A stretch of 7,298 nt of DNA. Origin: Candidatus Aegiribacteria sp. (GTDB lineage Bacteria; Fermentibacterota; Fermentibacteria; Fermentibacterales; JCC-6). The stretch covers positions 1-7,298 of the forward strand of contig DAOWNO010000098.1 of NCBI GenBank assembly GCA_030642525.1, given 5' to 3'. The notes beneath the pieces are model-generated. The model saw nothing but the letters and a program-made list of their open reading frames with translations. It was not told the origin of the DNA and made no database searches. Position numbers and translations under genes: made by a program. Positions 1 through 5,195 of this stretch are shown piece by piece (position 1 is the first letter of the stretch; each line of letters begins with the position of its first letter).

Positions 1-89
1 ACCGAAATCAACTCCTTAATCGCAGATGAATCCGGCTTCTCTGAATTCAGATCATCCAGATTATTCTGAACCCATTGCTCTAAGGTCAT
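1..89 (-). CDS. Probable HEPN-domain partner protein, 5' fragment
   Basis: Only the first 29 codons are in the window; the gene runs off the left edge. The start is set by an excellent ribosome site (GGAGGTGAGG ending right at the ATG). The peptide begins MTLEQWVQNNLDDLNSEKPD and continues SSAIKELIS. The pattern of an early Trp followed by a short helix with Ser/Ile-Leu resembles the N-termini of small HEPN proteins encoded beside winged-helix nucleotidyltransferases, but 29 residues are too few for a firm family call. Its start lies 27 nt inside the end of the upstream nucleotidyltransferase gene, so the two are almost certainly co-transcribed and translationally coupled. In known MNT/HEPN pairs the HEPN protein is an RNase-like toxin and the nucleotidyltransferase neutralises it; that role is inferred here from position and family. 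Confidence 0.55.
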   Translation of the reverse strand, partial: MTLEQWVQNNLDDLNSEKPDSSAIKELIS

Positions 90-645
90 CCTCACCTCCA
101 ATCAGCATGATTAATGGCTTGTCCAACACATTCATAAGGAAGTGATTGCCCTGAGAAACTTTCAAGGAAAATTCATTATCAGAATAAACAACCGGAGAAA
201 TATCCCGGCCAAGAGTTTTCTGAGCGGAGTGAAGGGCTATTGATGCTTCAGTAAACGTAACTTCTCCTATAATGAAGACATCGATATCGCTTATCTGATC
301 CAATTCTCCCCTGGAAGTACTACCGAAAATAAAGCCATATAGAATACCATCTAGATCCGACAGAGCGGATCGAATTACATCAGCAATACCAGCAGTTTTT
401 ACTATAAGGTTATGAATTTCCTGGAATACTGGACAGTCTCGATTAGCCTGATAGATAACCAGATTTCCTATGCTTTTTCGAACCAGGATTCCTGCTTTTT
501 CAAGAGCATTCAACTCTCTAACAACTGCACCTCTACCACCTTGAATACACCTAACAACTTCTCGAATATGGTATCCTTTGTCAGGATGAGTGAAGAATAG
601 CACCAGGATATTTCTCCTGGTTTTTGAAAAAAGTACATCAAGCAT
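61..645 (-). CDS. Winged-helix DNA-binding / minimal nucleotidyltransferase fusion protein
   Basis: This 194-residue protein has two parts. Residues 1-75 form a winged helix-turn-helix of the ArsR-like type (SKTRRNILVLFF..., HIREVVR, then RGAVVRELNALEKAGIL and a wing ending in IYQAN). Residues 100-160 form a minimal nucleotidyltransferase core with G108-S109 and the metal-binding pair D120-x-D122 in SDIDVFIIG, so the catalytic site looks intact. The reading frame stays open 17 codons further upstream, but that extension translates the palindromic operator region. The ATG at 645 is preceded by GGGGA at 5 nt and gives the usual family N-terminus MLDVLFSKTRR, so it is preferred. The gene overlaps the probable HEPN partner downstream. 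Proteins of this family may AMPylate or otherwise modify the HEPN toxin, while the winged helix suggests self-repression through the palindromes just upstream. Family call firm; the toxin-antitoxin role is inferred. Confidence 0.88.
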   Translation of the reverse strand: MLDVLFSKTRRNILVLFFTHPDKGYHIREVVRCIQGGRGAVVRELNALEKAGILVRKSIGNLVIYQANRDCPVFQEIHNLIVKTAGIADVIRSALSDLDGILYGFIFGSTSRGELDQISDIDVFIIGEVTFTEASIALHSAQKTLGRDISPVVYSDNEFSLKVSQGNHFLMNVLDKPLIMLIGGEDDLRAMGSE

Positions 646-647
646 AA

Positions 648-688
648 TTGTCCCCAATCTGGGGACAAATGTCCTCAATTTAGGGACA
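648..688. promoter_or_regulatory. Two helically phased TGTCC/GGACA palindromes (probable operator pair)
   Basis: The proximal palindrome (648-668) has perfect 8-bp arms, TTGTCCCC and GGGGACAA, around a 5-bp centre. The distal one (670-688) has arms TGTCC and GGACA with a partly symmetric centre. Their dyad centres (658 and 679) are 21 bp apart, two turns of B-DNA. They sit between a candidate -35 box and the nucleotidyltransferase ATG, as expected for an operator bound by the winged-helix domain of that protein. The GGGGA of the proximal arm is also the only Shine-Dalgarno-like sequence for the gene. In RNA the same arm would pair with the other, hiding the ribosome site in an 8-bp stem with a 5-nt loop, so an RNA-level role is also possible. 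Confidence 0.7.
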
Positions 689-696
689 CTTGTCAA
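668..696 (-). promoter_or_regulatory. Candidate promoter of the nucleotidyltransferase/HEPN unit
   Basis: On the minus strand a perfect TTGACA (691-696) is followed, after 17 bp, by GACATT (668-673), which matches only three of six positions of a -10 box. If used, the distal palindrome fills the spacer and the proximal one covers the start of transcription, an arrangement that suits repression. The leader would be only about 16 nt. The -35 is convincing; the -10 is weak. Confidence 0.4.
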
Positions 697-760
697 GTGC
701 AGGCTGATATTACTTCGGTTAGACAGGATGTCCCGGCTAGAGTATTCCTTGCTCTATCGA

Positions 761-795
761 AAGAAAAAGGCCGCTGACATAGAGTCAACGGCCTT
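761..795 (-). terminator. Rho-independent terminator, minus strand
   Basis: A hairpin of AAGGCCG and CGGCCTT arms, extended by TGAC/GTCA after one C-A mismatch, closes a 5-nt loop (767-795). Read on the minus strand it is followed by TTTTTCTT. It would end transcripts coming from the secreted-protein gene about 430 bp upstream on that strand and shield the nucleotidyltransferase promoter. On the plus strand there is no T tract. The hairpin is also the 5' part of repeat copy A. Confidence 0.65.
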
Positions 796-859
796 CTCAA
801 TGTTGGTAGTGGGGACCGAGCTTCGTTTGAACCAGATTCTAATGTGGATCAAGGGATTC
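767..859 (+). repeat. Hairpin plus TTGGTAGYGGGGAC repeat, copy A (subtype I)
   Basis: First of four copies in the window. A strong hairpin (767-795) is followed after 7 nt by TTGGTAGTGGGGACCGAG and a tail reaching GGATCAAGGGATTC. The 57 nt from 803 to 859 match copy C (5068-5124) at 52 positions with no gaps, while the hairpin sequences differ. On the minus strand the conserved part reads GGTTCAAACGAAGCTCGG then TCCCCACTACCA, resembling the T-loop and 3' end of a tRNA; here the acceptor part carries an A where the other copies have G. It cannot be a working tRNA: the T-loop-like motif is about 5 nt too far from the acceptor strand and no matching 5' half is visible. Confidence 0.75.
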
Positions 860-1228
860 GCAGATGTTGGGAAGAGCTGTAACTGATAATTCCTGATCAT
901 AATACTTCGTATTCGACTTCCGTTTCGCACACAGCCCCAATGACATTAAGCCAATTCGATCTCAGGAATCAGGGAAATCAAACTGTCGATGGCAGACAAC
1001 ATGACCAGATGGTGATAATCTCCTCTTATTGACTGTCTCTTAGCAGGTGGGCTTACGACCCGCCGGAAGATAGAAGCTAAAGTTCGTTCTTACTCTGAAC
1101 GGATTCGGACTGGATCAATAGAAATAATGCCTCCTTTGATCGAAAACGGTCAGGTTAAATCGGGTATAGTCAGTCTTCCGAAGGTTCTGTCTGAAAAATG
1201 GCAGGGAAAGTCTTGCTGATCCTGATCC
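860..1228. other. Intergenic stretch without a recognisable gene
   Basis: No frame here has both a credible ribosome site and a recognisable protein. On the minus strand one open stretch of roughly 45 codons ends near 940 and contains RGDYHHLVMLSAID, with no suitable start and no family I recognise; it could be a decayed gene remnant. A small hairpin with GGTGGG and CCCGCC arms lies near 1047-1065. No clear terminator directly follows the secreted-protein gene that ends at 1229; the nearest one on that strand is at 761-795. Confidence 0.5.
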
Positions 1229-3046
1229 TCATCTAATTATTACTAATCTGGCATCTGAATTCGCTCCTCCGGCGGATAGTCTGAGGAAGTAGATCCCTGG
1301 TCCAAGCCCGGATATCACTGTGCTGTTACTGCCAGAGCTAGTAATGTTCAGGTTTTCAAACCAGACAATTCTGCCAGTGATGTCATATACAGCAAGGGTG
1401 ACCTTTGAAACAAAAGGAACGTTAAAAGTGATCTGTGCTGAAACATTTGCTGGATTTGGCTGGACGAGGAGAGACACTTCAGGCTCATTTCCTTCTTCAG
1501 TTTGCAGGGGATCCCAAAATATAGTTACCTCATGTAGAATCGGAGCTGATATAGTGTCTTCGGTTGCGAGCAATGCTCGGTATTGAAAATAGCTGTCGTA
1601 ATCACTAAGGATACCTTCAAGGCTGGATGGCGCGGAGATCGTGTCAGACCACTCCCCCATTTCCATATAATCATCAGAAGCTCTCATCTGAAACTGGATA
1701 GAGGTTCCAAAAGGTTCTTCAGCATTCCAGCTGATTGCACCCCAGGAGGGATCATCACCGGTGTAGATAATACTGGAGGTAATTGATCCAGAGAACCGGT
1801 AATAATCATCAAAAAGAATGCAATCAATATTTTCTTCATTGTTAACAAGAATTTCAATGTGTCCGTCATTGTACAAATCAGACCAGGAAATACGATCCGG
1901 AGAGTAGCTAACAATGTAATACCATTTATTCCAGAGTCCTTCTGTTGCATACACATTTTCGTGCCAGCCCGAGGAAACAGCAATGTCCTGTAATCCATCT
2001 GCATCAAAGTCTGCACTGGTGATACAGGATAGATAAGGATCATCCAGCGGGTAGGTAGTCCATGATGTTCCCGATCCATTATTGTTTCTGTGCCACCTGA
2101 TTCCGCTATGGTATGAAGAGCAGACATCTATCCAGCCATCGCCGTCGATATCGGAAGCAACGGCATCTTTCTCCATGTACGGGTACCCAATACTATGAGG
2201 TGTCCAGGTTTCCCCGTAATTTACGTTTTCAAACCAGGCAAGTTCGTTTACCGGATAATTGAACGACATGAGAAGATCATTACAGCCATCGTGATTGATA
2301 TCAGCGAAAGAGATGGATGTTATGGAGTAAAAACAGTACCAGGAGCCGTGATGAACCCAGTCTAATCCAACGTTTTCACGATTTTCAAACCAGCATAGAG
2401 AATCATGGTTTGGCAGATACCCTCCAAAAACCACTGCGATATCAGGGTCTCCGTCCATATCAATATCACCAACGACAGAATGGTGCGGATTGTACTCGAG
2501 TGTTCCCACGAAATTGACAGACCAGTCAGTTGCCGGATCACCGCTGTTTCCCAGCCAAATAACCGAATCTTCCCACCATGTTTCGGCTGTAATCACGAGA
2601 TCAATAGTACCATCACTATTGATATCAGAGGGGATGACGTTCCGCACATAATAACTTTCAGGGAGTACTGTAATCGGGAGAAAAGTCCAGCTCGAGAATG
2701 GACTGCACGGATTCAGCCAGCAGTTTATCTCCTGCGTGGGGTATCCTGTGCAGCAGGTTACATCTGGATAGCCATTACCGTTAATATCCGATGCTGAAAC
2801 CGAAAGAGCTGCTGAAAGATCGCTTGCAATAGGGAATTTATAGAAAATGAAGTTGGGTCTCCATGATAATGAAATCTGACCGGTAACGGCGTTCCAGGAG
2901 ATGCTATCGGAAGAATCGAATGAACTTCCCGGGCTGGAAACCGGTCCCGGCTCATTCCAGCCGCCGGACCAATCCGTCTGCGTTATGGAGCTTGAGTATG
3001 ATGATATTGAAAATATCGCTATGAAAACCACGATCAATTTTTTCAC
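1229..3046 (-). CDS. Secreted FG-GAP/VCBS beta-propeller protein with T9SS C-terminal sorting domain
   Basis: This large exported protein of about 605 residues has three parts. The N-terminus MKKLIVVFIAIFSISSYSSS is a typical signal peptide. Seven repeats follow, each with an Asp-rich calcium-binding loop of the FG-GAP/VCBS type: DINGNGYPD, DINSDGTID, DIDMDGDPD, DINHDGCND, DIDGDGWID, DFDADGLQD and a degraded DLYNDGHIE. They alternate with WFEN...W segments, so a seven-bladed propeller is likely. The last 80 or so residues (QPNPANVSAQITF, VYDITGRIVWFENL, GPGIYFLRLSAGG, ending VIIR) match the Por/T9SS type A sorting domain, which directs cargo to the outer surface where it is removed. The GTG at 3046 is chosen because AGGG lies 5 nt upstream and it gives a clean MKKL start; an ATG at 3070 in frame adds eight residues but has no ribosome site. 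The ligand or partner cannot be told from sequence. Confidence 0.88.
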   Translation of the reverse strand: MKKLIVVFIAIFSISSYSSSITQTDWSGGWNEPGPVSSPGSSFDSSDSISWNAVTGQISLSWRPNFIFYKFPIASDLSAALSVSASDINGNGYPDVTCCTGYPTQEINCWLNPCSPFSSWTFLPITVLPESYYVRNVIPSDINSDGTIDLVITAETWWEDSVIWLGNSGDPATDWSVNFVGTLEYNPHHSVVGDIDMDGDPDIAVVFGGYLPNHDSLCWFENRENVGLDWVHHGSWYCFYSITSISFADINHDGCNDLLMSFNYPVNELAWFENVNYGETWTPHSIGYPYMEKDAVASDIDGDGWIDVCSSYHSGIRWHRNNNGSGTSWTTYPLDDPYLSCITSADFDADGLQDIAVSSGWHENVYATEGLWNKWYYIVSYSPDRISWSDLYNDGHIEILVNNEENIDCILFDDYYRFSGSITSSIIYTGDDPSWGAISWNAEEPFGTSIQFQMRASDDYMEMGEWSDTISAPSSLEGILSDYDSYFQYRALLATEDTISAPILHEVTIFWDPLQTEEGNEPEVSLLVQPNPANVSAQITFNVPFVSKVTLAVYDITGRIVWFENLNITSSGSNSTVISGLGPGIYFLRLSAGGANSDARLVIIR

Positions 3047-3108
3047 GGTTACCCTGCCCAACACCTGCATAACAAATATATCAGGATAGGATTACGATTC
3101 ATTAACAT

Positions 3109-3137
3109 AGTATATAAATGCTTCACCGATTTTGCAA
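3109..3137 (-). promoter_or_regulatory. Promoter of the secreted propeller gene
   Basis: On the minus strand TTGCAA (3132-3137, four of six -35 positions) is followed by exactly 17 bp and TATACT (3109-3114, five of six -10 positions). Transcription would begin near 3102, giving a leader of about 55 nt before the preferred GTG. The terminator at 3140-3167 lies immediately upstream, so this promoter starts a fresh unit. Confidence 0.6.
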
Positions 3138-3167
3138 AAAGAAAACACTACTTCGATTAGTAGTGTT
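3135..3167 (-). terminator. Rho-independent terminator, minus strand
   Basis: Perfect 9-bp arms AACACTACT and AGTAGTGTT (3144-3167) close a 6-nt loop. Read on the minus strand the stem is followed by TTTTCTTTTTGC, a good T tract. It implies a transcript coming from the 3170-3420 region on the minus strand, where no recognised gene lies. The T tract abuts the -35 box of the secreted-protein promoter. Confidence 0.7.
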
Positions 3168-3420
3168 AAGGTTGTGCGTTTCGTTACCGATGAAGCTGTA
3201 GAGAAGTATCTCATGTACGGAGTATTCCGAAAATGTTCAGGCTGCACTTCCTGCATCCCAGGAAGCTTCTGGCAAAGCCTTGCAGATGTGCTTGGGACGC
3301 TCTCACGATGTTTCTTAAGAAAGCCATTGATCGCAGGGATGTTTTTCCATGCGGCATCCTGGTGCCCCAGACCTCTTTGCGGAATGGCCAACTGAAACTC
3401 TCATGTTCATGCCCTGATTA
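3168..3420 (-). other. Unrecognised minus-strand stretch ending at a terminator (small gene, remnant or RNA)
   Basis: The minus strand is open from a stop at 3401-3403 and could start at a TTG (3391), reading QRGLGHQDAAWKNIPAINGF and on through PGMQEVQPEHFRNTPYMRYF. I recognise no family. No ribosome site precedes the TTG, and the frame runs straight through the terminator hairpin at 3144-3167 to 3092, which argues against the full 99-codon frame being a gene. The plus strand is also open here but reads Cys/Trp-rich and looks like a shadow. The stretch is more GC-rich than its flanks and is followed by a strong terminator in the same direction, so a decayed mobile-element fragment or a non-coding transcript are both possible. 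Confidence 0.3.
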
Positions 3421-3761
3421 GCGGCAACTGCTGGGACAGAACTTAATCCAAATATTCACTTGAAAGTAATAACCATGGAATACAGTGATCGACCGGAAAC
3501 GCTGACTATTCATTCAAACGGGTTGTATGTACTTCATGTAACATCAGACCCAGGAAGAGAAAACCCGGCGTGAAGCCGGGGTTGATTTGGTAGCGGGGAC
3601 GGTATATGGAGTCGATGCGAACAGTATTCCCATTACCGTTTCACATTGGGTTACTTACCGGTAAAACAGGGAGTTAGGTTGATGAAGAGAAGGGGAATAC
3701 TGCAATAAACGCAATTGATACTTGTAGGGAGACACTACCAGCGTCGTCTCAGTTGCAGGTA
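3421..3761. other. Intergenic stretch upstream of the ATPase gene
   Basis: Apart from repeat copy B this stretch holds no recognisable gene. A 32-codon plus-strand frame (3475-3573) lacks a ribosome site and ends inside the repeat hairpin, so it is not called. A 10-bp inverted repeat, CAGTATTCCC (3622-3631) and GGGAATACTG (3693-3702), and a perfect 10-bp palindrome TTACCGGTAA (3655-3664) lie inside or just after copy B. Confidence 0.5.
3562..3664 (+). repeat. Hairpin plus TTGGTAGYGGGGAC repeat, copy B (subtype II)
   Basis: The hairpin has CCCGGC and GCCGGG arms (3564-3580), extended by AA/TT pairs past one bulged G, and is followed after 3 nt by TTGGTAGCGGGGACGG. On the minus strand the hairpin is followed by TTTTCTC, so it may also terminate transcription leftward. 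Downstream of the core, copy B resembles copy D rather than A and C: both have GGTATRTG, then CGAT, ACA, TTCC, CCGTT, CAC and TTAC in the same order over about 75 nt. This defines a second subtype of the repeat. Confidence 0.7.
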
Positions 3762-3790
3762 TTGACGATTGATATCTTCTGATATAGAAT
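3762..3790 (+). promoter_or_regulatory. Promoter of the ATPase gene
   Basis: TTGACG (3762-3767, five of six) is followed by exactly 17 bp and TAGAAT (3785-3790, five of six). Transcription would start near 3797, only about 8 nt before the GGAGGT ribosome site at 3805-3810, so the first codon of the protein should lie close to 3814 rather than at the TTG at 3874. Confidence 0.65.
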
Positions 3791-3820
3791 AAGATATATG
3801 ATATGGAGGTAATATCTTAT
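3789..3820 (+). promoter_or_regulatory. Inverted repeat enclosing the ATPase ribosome-binding site
   Basis: Perfect 9-bp arms ATAAGATAT (3789-3797) and ATATCTTAT (3812-3820) enclose a 14-nt centre that contains the ribosome site GGAGGT (3805-3810). The left arm overlaps the -10 box and transcription start; the right arm contains the expected start-codon position. As DNA this is a candidate operator. As RNA only part of the left arm would be transcribed from the promoter at 3762-3790, so a regulatory hairpin is less likely unless transcription starts further upstream. Confidence 0.4.
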
Positions 3821-5004
3821 ATTACAAAAGAAGAATATATCTAGAACGAATCGAACCCTTCATCGGTGCTCCGTTGATAAAAGTGATCACAGGTATGAGG
3901 CGTGTGGGAAAAAGTGTATTCCTCAAGCAGGTAACTGATCTTATCCAGACCCGCGGCGGAAACCCCCTGTACCTGAACATGGAGCTGATCGATAATCACC
4001 GATTCAAAGATATGGATGTTCTCTATCGCTACATAAAAGAGTTCCCTGAATTATCGGCCCTTCTTATTGATGAGGTGCAGGATATCAAGGGATGGGAGGA
4101 GCTTGTCGCATCTCTACTCGCCGAAGGCGGAATAGACATCTACATCTCGGGTTCAAATGCCGGAATGTTCGCTTCCGAGCTTGCATCTTCTATATCCGGG
4201 AGGTACGTTGAGCTGCATATCTATCCACTTGGCCTGGCGGAATTTGTGCAGTTCCGCGGAGAGGACTCGGGATCTCTCCCGGAGGAATTCGGGCTCTTCC
4301 TCCGGCTGGGTGGTATGCCGGGGATTCATTCCATGCAGCTCTCGACAGAGGTGGTCTACCAGTATCTCGGCTCTGTCATGGACACCGTGATCCTCAATGA
4401 TGTAATAATGAGGAACAGTATCCGCAGCATACCGCTGCTGGAATCCGTGTTTTCGTTCCTGGCGGACAATGTGGGCTCGCTACACTCGGGGAAGAGTATC
4501 GCTGATTACATGAGATCCCACGGCAGGACCACAACGGCCGGTACAGTCATTGACTACATCCGAAATCTGGCTGACGCCTATGCGATCTACAATTTGAAAA
4601 GATTTGATATTCGGGGAAAGAAATTACTCTCCTACACTGAGAAGGCATACCTGAGTGACCTTTCGTTTAGGCATGCATTATTCGGTTTCAGGGATGGAGC
4701 CATCTCCGGTTTTCTAGAGAACATCGTCTGTCTGGAACTTATGCGCAGGGATTATACCGTCTTCGTTGGAGAATCCGGAAACAAAGAGATCGATTTTATC
4801 GCTGAGAAGGGGGATGAGACAGTTTATGTCCAGGTCGCTTACCATCTTGCATCGCCCGATACGATAGAGCGAGAGTTTTCAGTACTTGAATCCATCCGGG
4901 ACAATTATCCAAAGGTCGTTCTTTCCATGGACAAAGATTTTCCATCGAGAGGCGGCATCAGACATGCATATTTACCTGAGTTCCTGGTAGAGGACTGGTT
5001 GTAA
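3814..5004 (+). CDS. AAA_14 / DUF4143 family ATPase
   Basis: This is a P-loop ATPase of the common AAA_14 plus DUF4143 architecture. Counting from codon 3814 (about 396 residues), Walker A is GMRRVGKS (27-34), Walker B is ALLIDE followed by VQD (82-90), and the sensor region is YISGSNAGM then SISGRYVEL and PLGLAEF (110-145). The DUF4143 half follows, ending in a PD-(D/E)xK-like remnant EIDFIAEKGDETVYVQVAYH near 324-343. The cellular role of the family is poorly defined. The first usual start codon in frame is TTG at 3874, but the preceding residues YYKRRIYLERIEPFIGAP match the family N-terminus, and the only ribosome site (GGAGGT, 3805-3810) sits before an ATC codon at 3814. The start is therefore either a rare ATC or a lost ATG. 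It stands alone, with its own promoter, and a terminator 37 nt after its stop. Confidence 0.85.
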   Translation: MLYYKRRIYLERIEPFIGAPLIKVITGMRRVGKSVFLKQVTDLIQTRGGNPLYLNMELIDNHRFKDMDVLYRYIKEFPELSALLIDEVQDIKGWEELVASLLAEGGIDIYISGSNAGMFASELASSISGRYVELHIYPLGLAEFVQFRGEDSGSLPEEFGLFLRLGGMPGIHSMQLSTEVVYQYLGSVMDTVILNDVIMRNSIRSIPLLESVFSFLADNVGSLHSGKSIADYMRSHGRTTTAGTVIDYIRNLADAYAIYNLKRFDIRGKKLLSYTEKAYLSDLSFRHALFGFRDGAISGFLENIVCLELMRRDYTVFVGESGNKEIDFIAEKGDETVYVQVAYHLASPDTIEREFSVLESIRDNYPKVVLSMDKDFPSRGGIRHAYLPEFLVEDWL

Positions 5005-5041
5005 CGGGGTCGGAAACACAGTCCCTGTTCTGGAATAGCAA

Positions 5042-5069
5042 AACCCGGCAGTAAAGCCGGGTTCTTTTT
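5042..5069 (+). terminator. Bidirectional rho-independent terminator between convergent genes
   Basis: Perfect 8-bp arms AACCCGGC and GCCGGGTT (5042-5063) close a 6-nt loop. On the plus strand they are followed by CTTTTTGG, ending the ATPase transcript 37 nt after its stop. On the minus strand they are followed by TTTGC, and so can also serve the acetyltransferase gene that ends at 5196. Confidence 0.8.
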
Positions 5070-5124
5070 GGTAGCGGGGACCGAGCTTCGTTTGAACCAT
5101 ATTTTGATTTGGATCAAGGGATTC
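5042..5124 (+). repeat. Hairpin plus TTGGTAGYGGGGAC repeat, copy C (subtype I)
   Basis: The terminator hairpin is followed after 4 nt by TTGGTAGCGGGGACCGAG. The 57 nt from 5068 to 5124 match copy A at 52 positions with no gaps; the last 15 bases, TGGATCAAGGGATTC, are identical. The hairpin arms share CCCGGC with copy B but not with A or D. On the minus strand it reads GGTTCAAACGAAGCTCGG, then TCCCCGCTACCA, then the terminator hairpin, the order seen at the 3' end of a tRNA gene. Confidence 0.75.
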
Positions 5125-5195
5125 ATCGAAATCTGAAACGCCTGAGAAGCTCTGCATCATATTCATATTGAAGGAGCAGTCCAAGCGGATGATCA

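Noticed and set aside
648..688. A link between the GGGGAC of the operator palindromes and the GGGGAC of the intergenic repeat
   Set aside because: The shared string is only six bases and the flanking symmetry of the operators is absent from the repeat, so the match is probably chance.
803..900. A complete tRNA gene on the minus strand at repeat copies A or C
   Set aside because: Only a T-loop-like motif and a CCCCRCTACCA end are present; the spacing between them is about 5 nt too long and no complementary 5' acceptor strand, D arm or anticodon arm is visible.
860..1110. Possible transposase remnant on the minus strand (open stretch with RGDYHHLVMLSAID)
   Set aside because: It has no start with a ribosome site, is interrupted by stops on both sides, and shows no catalytic motif I can name.
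1684..2127. 147-codon minus-strand frame inside the secreted-protein gene
   Set aside because: It is a different frame of the same strand within a clearly coding FG-GAP protein and has no ribosome site or family resemblance.
3092..3391. 99-codon minus-strand frame as a real gene
   Set aside because: It needs a TTG start without a ribosome site and reads through a strong terminator of the same strand and through the promoter of the next gene.
3475..3573. Short plus-strand frame of 32 codons starting at ATG 3475
   Set aside because: There is no ribosome site, it ends inside the repeat hairpin, and its sequence resembles nothing recognisable.
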